A stretch of DNA of 64,000 nucleotides, from assembly GCF_013408305.1 (NCBI RefSeq), contig NZ_JACBZS010000001.1, positions 2,542,001-2,606,000 on the forward strand. The letters are read 5' to 3'. Source of the stretch: Naumannella cuiyingiana (GTDB lineage: Bacteria > Actinomycetota > Actinomycetes > Propionibacteriales > Propionibacteriaceae). How positions within the stretch are numbered: the first letter of the stretch is position 1; each line of letters opens with the position of its first letter. Both the position numbers and the translations under genes were made by a program. Below the pieces are notes generated by a model that was not told where the DNA came from, made no database searches, and saw only the letters and a list, made by a program, of their open reading frames with translations. Shown piece after piece: positions 21,196 to 27,973 of this stretch.

Positions 21196-22098
21196 TCAGC
21201 GTGGGGCGGTGATGAGCGCCTGGAGTTCGCCGATGGGGATCTGGGTGCTGGCCTGGTTGCTCACGGTGATCACGCCGGATTGTCCGCCGGCGGTCCAGGC
21301 GACGTCCCAGGTGTAGATGGCGGTGACGGTGTAGCCGTCGGGTGGGGACATTTTCTGGTAGCGGTGCGAGCAGGGGCCGTCGCTGCCCGGTTCGTCGCGG
21401 TCGTTGAACGGGCGGCCTTTCAGCGCGCAGCGCAGGGTGGTGCCGTCGCCCATCTTGACCGCGATGTTCGGTTTGGCGGCGTCGAGTGAGACGCCGAGGC
21501 CTTCGATGTTTTGGGAGTCGTTGACGGGGGTGAGTGAATCCGGGTCGGCGTGCACCCAGACCGGGAATCCGACGGCCAGCATTTTGTATTTGTTCTTGTT
21601 CCAGTCCGGGCTGAGCCCTGGCGGCTTGGCGGTCAGTCGGATCTTGGCGACCGCGCGACGGGCGGCCTCCTCGGGCGCGATGGTCGGCGCGGGCGGGGCG
21701 CCGTCCCCTCCGCCTGGATAGTTCGGGCACAGCACGGACACGGTCGGGTCATCCAGGCACACCGACAGGTGAACCATCTCGCCGTTGCCGTTCGCGCTCG
21801 GTACGCCACCCGTCTGCTCGGCAACCTCGCGCTCCTCCTTGGAGAAGCCCGCCCAGGGATCAGGGGCCGGGCCGGTACCTCGATGCTCTCTCGGCTGTCG
21901 GTTGGTGTCAGTCTTGCGCACCCCCTCGGACTCGGCGTCGACATAGATGTCCGTCTCGCCATCGCGGGTGCTTGTGCGTTTCGGTTCCTCGGGCGGGGGA
22001 GGAGGGCTTGGCGTCGGGCTGGCATGCGCCGGCAGCGCGGCAGCCAGCATGACTAGCCCACTCGTCCAAACCGCGAGAGCTCGCATGGCACTCAGCAT
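21196..22098 (-). CDS. Secreted protein of unknown function
   Basis: 300 residues, no family recognised. A signal peptide (VWTSGLVMLAAALPAHA) is followed by a Pro-rich, charged, probably disordered region to about residue 110. A likely beta-rich domain with four cysteines follows (LSVCLDDPTVSVLCPNY and LRCALKGRPF...GPCSHRY), ending QASTQIPIGELQALITAPR. ATG 22098 overlaps the stop of the upstream lipoprotein gene and has AAGGG 8 nt upstream, so the two are translated together. The disulphide-capable exported domain and paired lipoprotein suggest a surface complex, which is inference only. Confidence 0.7.
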   Translation of the reverse strand: MLSAMRALAVWTSGLVMLAAALPAHASPTPSPPPPPEEPKRTSTRDGETDIYVDAESEGVRKTDTNRQPREHRGTGPAPDPWAGFSKEEREVAEQTGGVPSANGNGEMVHLSVCLDDPTVSVLCPNYPGGGDGAPPAPTIAPEEAARRAVAKIRLTAKPPGLSPDWNKNKYKMLAVGFPVWVHADPDSLTPVNDSQNIEGLGVSLDAAKPNIAVKMGDGTTLRCALKGRPFNDRDEPGSDGPCSHRYQKMSPPDGYTVTAIYTWDVAWTAGGQSGVITVSNQASTQIPIGELQALITAPR

Positions 22099-22667
22099 TC
22101 GGAAACACCCTTCCCGCGCTGCTCGGACACCTTCCAGCCGGCGGGCGTCTCTTCATCGAAGTAGAGCGTCACCCGGACCTCCTGCAGACGCTGAGGTGGC
22201 TCAGAGGTTCGGCCGCCCTCGATGATGCGTGCACCGCTGTTATCCCGACAGGCAACGATCTTGATCTGGTGGCCTCCGGGCGCGCCGGGCATCGGGACCG
22301 ACGACGTGATGGCGATGTTTCTGATCGTCACCTGACCGGTGCCCTTGGCTTTGTCCTTGGCCAGGTCGATGTTGTCCTGATCAACGAGCTGCCGCTCCTC
22401 GCCCATGGTCGTGGCACGCACCGATGGCGGAGCTTCCTCGGCAGTTTGGTAGCCGCCCGACATCAAGGTCTCTTCCAGCATCTCCTCATACCGCTTGTAC
22501 GCCTCGATGGCGGCGGCATTCTTCTCGGCGAAGGGGGTCTGGGAGGGAGAGGGTGAGGGGGTGGGCGTTGGCGCAGGCTCGGATGCGGCGGGCGTGCAGG
22601 CGGCCAGGACAGCAACAACGGGCGCGATCACGAGCGCGCCGAAGCGCCGGAGGTCGGCAGCGATCAC
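22092..22667 (-). CDS. Lipoprotein of unknown function
   Basis: 191 residues. GTG 22667 is chosen because GAGGAG lies 7 nt upstream and it places a short basic N-terminus before the lipobox (VVAVLAAC). A Pro/Thr/Ser-rich tether follows the lipidated cysteine. The body, from AEKNAAAIEAYKRYEEML onwards, ends in beta strands (VRVTLYFDEETPAGWKV) and has the helix-then-sheet pattern of NTF2-like folds; this is a guess from pattern only. Two cysteines remain in the body. It is translationally coupled to the secreted protein gene downstream. Confidence 0.68.
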   Translation of the reverse strand: MIAADLRRFGALVIAPVVAVLAACTPAASEPAPTPTPSPSPSQTPFAEKNAAAIEAYKRYEEMLEETLMSGGYQTAEEAPPSVRATTMGEERQLVDQDNIDLAKDKAKGTGQVTIRNIAITSSVPMPGAPGGHQIKIVACRDNSGARIIEGGRTSEPPQRLQEVRVTLYFDEETPAGWKVSEQRGKGVSEC

Positions 22668-22822
22668 TGGGGGGCTCCTCTCGCCGATTTCGAGGATCCT
22701 TCCAGCAGCCCCGGCGCCCTGTCGATAGCCCCTCACATTTCTGTGGATATCCCCGTTTGCGCGGTGAAATCCTGTGCACAACTCGAACAACCTGTGGACA
22801 CCGCAATACCCGCACGGCAGAC

Positions 22823-22945
22823 TCCACGCAGGTCGTCCCCCCCCGGGCCGAGGCGATGATGATTCTGTTGATCGGAATCATCCAGTTCGGCATCTATTGG
22901 CATGCGCGCAATTCGGCCGTCGCGGCCGGACCGTCGGGCCGGTAA
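22823..22945 (+). pseudogene. TadE-like pilus protein remnant
   Basis: A 40-codon open stretch ending at TAA 22943-22945 reads MMILLIGIIQFGIYWHARN plus SAVAAG. This is the hydrophobic helix and the following HARN motif typical of actinobacterial TadE-type minor pilins. Real TadE proteins are about 120-150 residues, so the rest has been lost. A run of eight C residues (22837-22844) just upstream is a likely frameshift point. No other tad gene is present in the window. I read it as a decayed gene. Confidence 0.55.
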
Positions 22946-22967
22946 GGCTGTGATCCCCACCCGGCGG

Positions 22968-23022
22968 GCGTGAGCACTTTGTGGTCACATCGGTCGCCGA
23001 GATGACGACAAAACGCTCATGC
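22968..23022. repeat. REP-like palindromic element, copy 2
   Basis: Imperfect inverted repeat: arm 22968-22991 pairs with 23001-23022 with several mismatches and a 2-nt insertion. It is similar along its length to 21094-21148. The copies flank the lipoprotein/secreted-protein pair. Confidence 0.6.
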
Positions 23023-23189
23023 GCGCGTCGAGAGGGTGCGGCTCACGCCGGCGCTGCGGCGATCCCGACCCGACCGCCGCCTCAGGGCGAGGGCGTCGGA
23101 CAGCCAGGACGCGTGCACGATCGAGCCCGAGGGGCCGCTCACGTTCACGACGGTCTACATCGACACCGATCCGAACAACGACGCACCGG

Positions 23190-23263
23190 TGCCCCCGGCG
23201 GGAGTCGAACCCGCACTGTGGCGGGTTTAAGCCGCCTGCCTCTGCCGATTGGGCTACGGGGGC
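23190..23263 (-). tRNA. tRNA with anticodon TAA (Leu by anticodon), class I body
   Basis: 74 nt fold into a full cloverleaf. The acceptor stem is GCCCCCG/CGGGGGC with discriminator A; the D-arm has a GCC/GGC stem. The anticodon stem GGCGG/CCGCC has loop CTTAAAC (anticodon TAA). The variable loop ACAGT is only 5 nt, and the T-arm is GCGGG-TTCGACT-CCCGC. CCA is not encoded. By the code it should read UUA (Leu). However, leucine tRNAs are normally class II with a long variable arm, so the charging identity is uncertain. TTA codons are very rare in such GC-rich genomes. Confidence 0.85.
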
Positions 23264-23285
23264 CCGGACAGAAGTCTAGGGAGGA

Positions 23286-24116
23286 TCAGCGCGGTACGCG
23301 GGCGAGCTGGCGCGCCTGCGCGACCAGCGTCCCGGTGGAATCCCAGATCCGGGCATCCTCCTCGAACTGCCCGCCCGACAGGTGCCGGGTCTCGTGCCGC
23401 AACTGCAGCCAGCCCGGCGCGGGCCGGGCGCGGGCATAGACCGACAGCTGCAGGGTCGGTGCCCAGCCGAGGCGGCCGAGATCGGCCGTCACGGGCGGCA
23501 GCGCGTCGACGGCGAACAGCAGCATCGAGGTGTCGGGCTCGCGCCCGTCGCGCAGCCGGAACCAGCCCTGGATCATTCCCCGGTGGGACGGCTCGCCGAG
23601 CGCCCAGCCGAGCGTCGCCGGGTCCAATCGCATGTCGAACCGGTCCAGCAGCGCCGACTTGTGCAGGCTCGGCGGCCGGTTCTCGGTCGAGGAGATGCAG
23701 TCCTCGACGGCCGGCAGGTCGGTCGGCGGATCGGTCGGGCCGTCGTCGTCGGGCGGCAGGGCGCCCAGGTCGCCGACGCTGCCTTGGACGAGTACACGGG
23801 GCACCGGCGTACCGTCGGCGTCCGGTTGCAGCAGCAGCGCCGACCCGGTGGCGAGGCTGCCGCCGCGGCGCAGCACGTCGGTTCGCACCGTCAGCGGACC
23901 CGCGATCGACGGGTTCAGGTAGGTGCCGGTCACGGCGATCGCATCGGGATAGCGCGGGCCGGCGGCGAGCGAGAGCGCCCGCGCCGCCACGGCCAGCGCC
24001 ACCCCGCCGTTGACCGCCTTGCCGACCAGCCAACCGGTGCCGAAGTCGCCGGCCAGGGTCGCCTCGTCGCCCGCGACGGGGGCCAGGGTGGTCACGGCAT
24101 CGAACTCATAGCTCAC
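23286..24116 (-). CDS. Acyl-CoA thioesterase-like protein (TesB-type double hotdog)
   Basis: 276 residues resembling actinobacterial thioesterase-family proteins with two tandem hotdog folds. The first half includes the WLVGKAVNGGVALAVAARAL helix region and AIAVTGTYLNPSIAGP strand. The second has MIQGWFRLRDGREPD, APTLQLSVYARARPAPGWLQL and GGQFEEDARIWDSTGTLVAQARQLA. Members hydrolyse acyl-CoA esters; the chain length is not predictable. GTG 24116 follows a TAAGCT -10 element by 6 nt, indicating a leaderless transcript. It lies just downstream of nothing on its strand and is divergent from the Bax1-like gene. Confidence 0.85.
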   Translation of the reverse strand: MSYEFDAVTTLAPVAGDEATLAGDFGTGWLVGKAVNGGVALAVAARALSLAAGPRYPDAIAVTGTYLNPSIAGPLTVRTDVLRRGGSLATGSALLLQPDADGTPVPRVLVQGSVGDLGALPPDDDGPTDPPTDLPAVEDCISSTENRPPSLHKSALLDRFDMRLDPATLGWALGEPSHRGMIQGWFRLRDGREPDTSMLLFAVDALPPVTADLGRLGWAPTLQLSVYARARPAPGWLQLRHETRHLSGGQFEEDARIWDSTGTLVAQARQLARVPR

Positions 24117-24122
24117 GGGCGG

Positions 24123-24128
24123 AGCTTA
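24123..24128 (-). promoter_or_regulatory. -10 element (TAAGCT) of leaderless thioesterase promoter
   Basis: TAAGCT on the minus strand ends 6 nt before GTG 24116. No ribosome-binding site is visible, matching the mfd and greA starts. Confidence 0.55.
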
Positions 24129-24191
24129 GGGCAGGGGGAATATCGGGGCCCCGCCCGGGGTTACCAGAGAGTAACGAAACGCACCGCCCGG

Positions 24192-24197
24192 TAGGAT
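24192..24197 (+). promoter_or_regulatory. -10 element (TAGGAT) for the Bax1-like gene
   Basis: TAGGAT predicts a start near 24204 and a leader of about 63 nt with GAAAGGA before ATG 24267. Upstream, GTTAC-N6-GTAAC (24160-24175) forms a perfect 5-bp inverted repeat around the expected -35 position and may be an operator. Confidence 0.45.
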
Positions 24198-24266
24198 GGG
24201 CGCCGTTGTCGAACGAGGTCGGCCGGATCGCCGAGCCGATCAGCCAGACCGAGAAAGGACCACCCC

Positions 24267-25064
24267 ATGATGCGCAGCTCCAACCCGGTGTTGTCGCGCA
24301 GCGACGCCTGGTCGTCGGGCGGCTACGCGCCGGCCGACAGCCAGTACGGCCAGCAGTTCGGCGGTCAGCCGCAGCAGTCGCCGCGCTCGGGCGGGGTGAT
24401 GACCCTGGACGACGTGATCACCAAGACCGGCGTGATGCTCGGCATCGTGATCTTGACCGCGGCCGCGTCCTTCATGCTGCTGCCGGTCTCCCTCGGCCTG
24501 CCGGTCGCGATCGTCGCCGCACTCGGCACCTTCATCATCACGATCGTCGTCGCCGCCCGGCGTACCGTCCCGGTCCCGCTGGCGATCCTCTTCGCCGTCC
24601 TCGAGGGCGCCTTCGTCGGGCTGTTCTCTCGGATCTTCGAGAACATCTACCCCGGCATCGTCGTGCAGGCCGTCTTCGCGACGCTGGTCGCGGCGGTGGT
24701 CACGCTCGCCGCGTACAAGTTCTTCAACATCAAGGTCGGCCAGACCTTCCGCAAGGTCGTGGTGATCGCCACCATCGCGTTCGCCGCGGTGATGTTGATC
24801 AACTTCTTGTTCGTGCTGTTCGGCGGTGGTGTCGGGCTGCGCGGCGGCCTGACCGGCCCGCCCACGCTGCTCGCCGTTGGCATCTCGCTGATCGCGGTCG
24901 TGCTCGCCGTGCTGAACCTGGTGTTGGACTTCGACCACGTCGAGCGCGGCATCGCGATGCGCGCCCCGGCCGACCAGTCGTGGAAGGCCGCGTTCGGGCT
25001 GACCGTGACCCTGGTCTGGCTCTACGTCGAGATGCTGCGCCTGATCAGCTACCTGCGCCGCTGA
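24267..25064 (+). CDS. Bax inhibitor-1 / YccA family membrane protein
   Basis: 265 residues with a polar Gly/Gln-rich N-terminus of about 45 residues and seven predicted membrane helices. These contain the family-type segments LAILFAVLEGAFVGLFSR and FRKVVVIATIAFAAV, and the C-terminal aspartate tract LNLVLDFDHVERG. Bax1-type proteins are pH-sensitive Ca2+-leak channels in the examples studied; the role in actinobacteria is not known. ATG 24267 has GAAAGGA at 24252-24258. A strong hairpin terminator follows at 25084-25115. Confidence 0.92.
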   Translation: MMRSSNPVLSRSDAWSSGGYAPADSQYGQQFGGQPQQSPRSGGVMTLDDVITKTGVMLGIVILTAAASFMLLPVSLGLPVAIVAALGTFIITIVVAARRTVPVPLAILFAVLEGAFVGLFSRIFENIYPGIVVQAVFATLVAAVVTLAAYKFFNIKVGQTFRKVVVIATIAFAAVMLINFLFVLFGGGVGLRGGLTGPPTLLAVGISLIAVVLAVLNLVLDFDHVERGIAMRAPADQSWKAAFGLTVTLVWLYVEMLRLISYLRR

Positions 25065-25083
25065 CCGGTACGCACCGCGCAAC

Positions 25084-25115
25084 CGAAGGCCCCGCCCCAC
25101 CGGGCGGGGCCTTCG
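25084..25115. terminator. Bidirectional hairpin terminator
   Basis: A 14-bp perfect GC-rich stem (25084-25097 with 25102-25115) and a 4-nt loop lie between the Bax1-like gene and the converging Nudix gene. No T-run. Confidence 0.75.
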
Positions 25116-25132
25116 TCGCGTTCGGGCCGGCG

Positions 25133-25795
25133 CTAGCCGAGGTGTCGTTCGAGCAGGGCGCGGGCGCCGGCGGTCCAGCGCCACTCCCGCCACCGGCCGA
25201 GCGGGATCCAGGCGGCGGCCGAGGTCGTGCCCCCAACGTCGTGCACCACCGGGTCGGTCGGCTCGGGGCAGTCGGCGGCATAGATCAGCCGCAGCGCGTG
25301 GAAGTCCTCCAGCACGTTCGAGGGCGAGGTGCCGACCCAGTGGTCGGACTGCACGTCGATCAGCAGCCCCAGATCGACCCGCTGGCCCGCCTCCTCCATC
25401 AGCTCCCGGCGTACCGTCTCCGGAGGTTCCTCGCCCGGATCGACGCCGCCGCCCGGCAGCCCCCACTGACCCGGCACGTGGGTTCGGGCGGAGAACTCGG
25501 TGCCCAGCACGCCGCGGTCGCTCAGCGTGATGGCATAGGCGGCGACGCGCTGCCGGCGTACCGCCCCCGATCCGGGACGCTCCGGCCGCTGGCGCCCGCC
25601 CGGGCGGCCACGCTTGCGACCGTGCGGCGTCGCGTGCACCAGTAGCACCAGTTCGCCGGCCGGGCCGCGTTGTGCGCGCACGGGTCGGGTGAGCGACAGG
25701 CCCCGGTTCCACAAGGCGGTGTGCGGGTCCACGCCGTGATCGATCTCCAGGCTCACCAGCGGCTCACCCGCGGGCCCGAGTCCGATCAGTCGCAT
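25133..25795 (-). CDS. Nudix hydrolase
   Basis: 220 residues. The Nudix box GGVDPGEEPPETVRRELMEE continues AGQ, matching GX5EX7REUXEEXGU with all catalytic glutamates. The N-terminal 90 residues include a basic Arg/Gly-rich insertion (around HGRKRGRPGGRQRPERPG) and are less conserved. The family cleaves nucleoside diphosphates linked to other groups; the substrate here is unknown. The ATG at 25795 follows CATGAT by 6 nt, a variant of the leaderless pattern. It converges on the Bax1-like gene across a terminator. Confidence 0.92.
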   Translation of the reverse strand: MRLIGLGPAGEPLVSLEIDHGVDPHTALWNRGLSLTRPVRAQRGPAGELVLLVHATPHGRKRGRPGGRQRPERPGSGAVRRQRVAAYAITLSDRGVLGTEFSARTHVPGQWGLPGGGVDPGEEPPETVRRELMEEAGQRVDLGLLIDVQSDHWVGTSPSNVLEDFHALRLIYAADCPEPTDPVVHDVGGTTSAAAWIPLGRWREWRWTAGARALLERHLG

Positions 25796-25856
25796 TTCGC
25801 CATCATGGCGCGCCCGCCCGGGGGCCGGCCAGCCACCACGCAGGGGACCCGCCCAC

Positions 25857-25862
25857 TATGCT
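25857..25862 (+). promoter_or_regulatory. -10 element (TATGCT) for the zinc metallopeptidase gene
   Basis: TATGCT predicts a start near 25869 and a leader of about 33 nt with a GCGAGGAGG site before GTG 25902. Confidence 0.4.
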
Positions 25863-25901
25863 CATCGCGCGGCAGGTAGCCGCCGGCGAGGAGGTCATCT
25901 C

Positions 25902-26807
25902 GTGCAGTACAAGGACGACGCGCGGCTCGACACGTCCCAGGTGCGCAGCAGCGGCGGCGGGGGTGGCGGCGGGATCGGCGGCGGCAAGATCGCCGTCGGC
26001 GGCGGCATCGGCACGCTGCTGATCCTGTTCCTGCTCTCCAACATCCTCGGCGTCGACCTGACCGGGCTGGCCGGTGGGCAGGTCGCCTCAGGCCCGGCCC
26101 AGACCCAGTCCGAGGGGACGAGCAACGAGGCCTGCCGCACCGGTGGCGACATCGCGACCGACCGGAGCTGCCGCTTCGTCGCCTACACCAACTCCATCCA
26201 GCAGTACTGGGGGGAGACCGTGCAGGGCTACCGCCCCACCGTGACCCGCACCTTCAGCGGCCAGATCCAGACCGCCTGCGGCACCGCGACCTCGGCGGTC
26301 GGGCCCTTCTACTGCCCCGGGGACGAGACGGTCTACCTCGACACCGGCTTCTTCGACCAACTCAGCTCGCAGTTCGGTGCCCAGGGCGGCGACGCCGCCG
26401 AGGCGTACGTGATCGCCCACGAGTACGGCCACCACATCTCCAACCTGATCGGCGACCTCGGCCGCGGGCAGTCCGACCGCTCGACCGGCCCCGAGTCGAT
26501 GGCGGTACGCCTGGAGCTGGAGGCCGACTGCTTCGCCGGCAACTGGCTCGCCTGGTCGGCGACCGATCCCGACGATGCCATCGAGGTGATCACCGCCGAC
26601 GACCTGAACCGGGCCGTCGACGCGGCCGAGGCGGTCGGCGACGATCGGATCCAGTCCTCGATGCGGGGTCAGGTGAGCCCGGAGACCTGGACGCACGGCT
26701 CGTCGGAGATGCGCAAGGCCTGGCTGATGCGCGGCTACCAGAGCGGCGACCCCAACGTGTGCCGGCAGTTGATGGATCCCAACGTCTCGACCGGCGCGGC
26801 CGCCTGA
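25902..26807 (+). CDS. Neutral zinc metallopeptidase (YpfJ family), membrane-anchored
   Basis: 301 residues. A cytoplasmic start with glycine runs precedes one transmembrane helix (IGTLLILFLLSNILGVDLTG, about residues 42-61), then an extracellular domain. The zinc site is HEYGHH with H173, E174 and H177; the third ligand is likely the glutamate in RLELEADCFAGNW. Conserved FYCPGDETVYLD is also typical. Substrates of this family are unknown. GTG 25902 has a GAGGAGG-type site upstream. It ends 6 nt before the DNA glycosylase gene, suggesting co-transcription. Confidence 0.94.
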   Translation: MQYKDDARLDTSQVRSSGGGGGGGIGGGKIAVGGGIGTLLILFLLSNILGVDLTGLAGGQVASGPAQTQSEGTSNEACRTGGDIATDRSCRFVAYTNSIQQYWGETVQGYRPTVTRTFSGQIQTACGTATSAVGPFYCPGDETVYLDTGFFDQLSSQFGAQGGDAAEAYVIAHEYGHHISNLIGDLGRGQSDRSTGPESMAVRLELEADCFAGNWLAWSATDPDDAIEVITADDLNRAVDAAEAVGDDRIQSSMRGQVSPETWTHGSSEMRKAWLMRGYQSGDPNVCRQLMDPNVSTGAAA

Positions 26808-26813
26808 GCGCCG

Positions 26814-27458
26814 GTGCGCCGGGAGTGGCTGGAACGCCAGCTCGCCGGATCCGCGCCCGAGGTGGCCCCCCGGTTGCTCGGGTCGGTGCTGCGGCACGGC
26901 GAGGTGGCGGTGCGGATCACCGAGGTCGAGGCCTACGCCGGCGCCGACGATCCCGCCTCGCACGCCTGGCGCGGTGAGACGGCGCGCAATGCCACCATGT
27001 TCGGGCCGGCCGGCCACCTCTACGTCTACACGATGCACGGGCACAGTTGCTGCAATGTGGTCTGCGGGGCGGCGGGCACGCCGACCGGGTTGCTGGTCCG
27101 CGCAGGCGAGGTGATCGGCGGCATCGACGCCGCACGGGCCAGGCGGGGGGAGCGGACCGCCGCACCCGTGCCGGATGCCCGGCTGGCCCGTGGCCCCGGG
27201 AATCTGACCCGCTGCCTGGGCATCACCCGCGCCTACGACGGAGCCGATCTCGCGGCGGGCGAGGGGCCTGCCCTGGAACTCGCCGATCCGCTACCGCCCG
27301 AGTTGATCACGGCCGGACCACGGGTCGGCGTGAGCCGGGCGACCGACGTGCCGTGGCGATTCTTCATCGCGGGCGATCCGACCGTCTCGGCGTACCGTCC
27401 GGCTAGGCTGACCGACCGAACGCCCGGCACCGGCCGGGCACCGCGCAGAACGGAATGA
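26814..27458 (+). CDS. DNA-3-methyladenine glycosylase (AAG/MPG type)
   Basis: 214 residues of the AAG family, which excises alkylated purines in base-excision repair. Landmarks are the start of the catalytic core ITEVEAYAGADDPASHAWRG (residues 35-54 region, with the catalytic glutamate in VEAY), RNATMFGPAGHLYVYTMHG, the GPGNLTRCLGI DNA-binding loop, and the C-terminal PWRFFIAG. GTG 26814 follows the metallopeptidase stop by 6 nt. The last 25 residues are basic and probably disordered. Its stop overlaps the ATG of the carbonic anhydrase gene (ATGA). Confidence 0.94.
   Translation: MRREWLERQLAGSAPEVAPRLLGSVLRHGEVAVRITEVEAYAGADDPASHAWRGETARNATMFGPAGHLYVYTMHGHSCCNVVCGAAGTPTGLLVRAGEVIGGIDAARARRGERTAAPVPDARLARGPGNLTRCLGITRAYDGADLAAGEGPALELADPLPPELITAGPRVGVSRATDVPWRFFIAGDPTVSAYRPARLTDRTPGTGRAPRRTE
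27404..27409 (+). promoter_or_regulatory. -10 element (TAGGCT) for the carbonic anhydrase gene
   Basis: TAGGCT lies inside the end of the glycosylase gene and predicts a transcript start near 27416, about 39 nt before ATG 27455. The anhydrase may thus be expressed both from the operon and on its own. Confidence 0.45.
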
Positions 27459-27955
27459 TCATGGGCGAGTTCGATGATCTGCTGGACTCCAATGCCCGCT
27501 ACGCCGAGAGCTTCGACCTGCAGGGCTTCGACGGTGTCGCCCGCGCGGGTGTCGCGATGCTGACCTGCATGGACAGCCGGATCGACCCGCTGCGGATGAT
27601 CGGGCTCCGGGCCGGCGACGCGAAGATCCTGCGCAACCCGGGTGGTCGCGTGAACGACGCAGCCCTGGTCGCCCTCGTGCTCGGCGTCAACCTGTTGAAC
27701 GTGAGCCGCGTACTGATCGTGCAGCACACCCGGTGTGCCGTCGCGTCGTCCAGCGAGGACGAGATCCGGCAGCGGCTCACCGACAGCACCGGAGTCGACG
27801 CGAGCTGGATGAGCATCGGCGTGATCACCGACCCCGAGCGGACGCTCGCCGCCGACGTGCAGAAGGTCCGTTCGCACCCGTTGATCAACGAGTCGGTCGC
27901 GGTCGGCGGCTTCATGTACGACGTCGACACCGGGCGCCTCGACCGGCTGGCCTGA
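27455..27955 (+). CDS. Beta-class carbonic anhydrase
   Basis: 166 residues, a short beta-carbonic anhydrase. The active-site set is complete: C38-x-D40-x-R42 in CMDSRIDP, and H91 with C94 in QHTRCA, giving the two-Cys, one-His zinc site and the Asp-Arg dyad. NPGGRVNDAAL is the family tract. It interconverts CO2 and bicarbonate. ATG 27455 overlaps the glycosylase stop; an in-frame ATG at 27461 is an alternative start. It converges on the RND permease gene with an 18-nt gap. Confidence 0.93.
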   Translation: MIMGEFDDLLDSNARYAESFDLQGFDGVARAGVAMLTCMDSRIDPLRMIGLRAGDAKILRNPGGRVNDAALVALVLGVNLLNVSRVLIVQHTRCAVASSSEDEIRQRLTDSTGVDASWMSIGVITDPERTLAADVQKVRSHPLINESVAVGGFMYDVDTGRLDRLA

Positions 27956-27973
27956 GACGCCCGGCGTCGGCAT

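Larger units (their letters stand above)
22668..23189. other. Accessory non-coding region with gene remnant, DnaA-like boxes and palindromic element
   Basis: 522 bp without an intact gene. From left to right: the promoter side of the lipoprotein gene; three spaced DnaA-box-like 9-mers (22742, 22773, 22793); a TadE-like coding remnant (22823-22945); copy 2 of the palindromic element (22968-23022); then about 165 bp in which I see nothing clear before the tRNA. An open frame across 23036-23230 runs into the tRNA and I do not accept it as a gene. Confidence 0.5.

Noticed and set aside
19468-21489. A 673-codon open frame on the plus strand over the AGCS symporter
   Set aside because: Antisense to a clear transporter; the frame reads straight through the palindromes.
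23036-23230. Short plus-strand frame ending over the tRNA
   Set aside because: Its end is the complement of the tRNA, and no family or start signal supports it.
27956-27973. Terminator between the carbonic anhydrase and RND genes
   Set aside because: The 18-nt gap shows no convincing stem; converging transcripts may end inside the genes.
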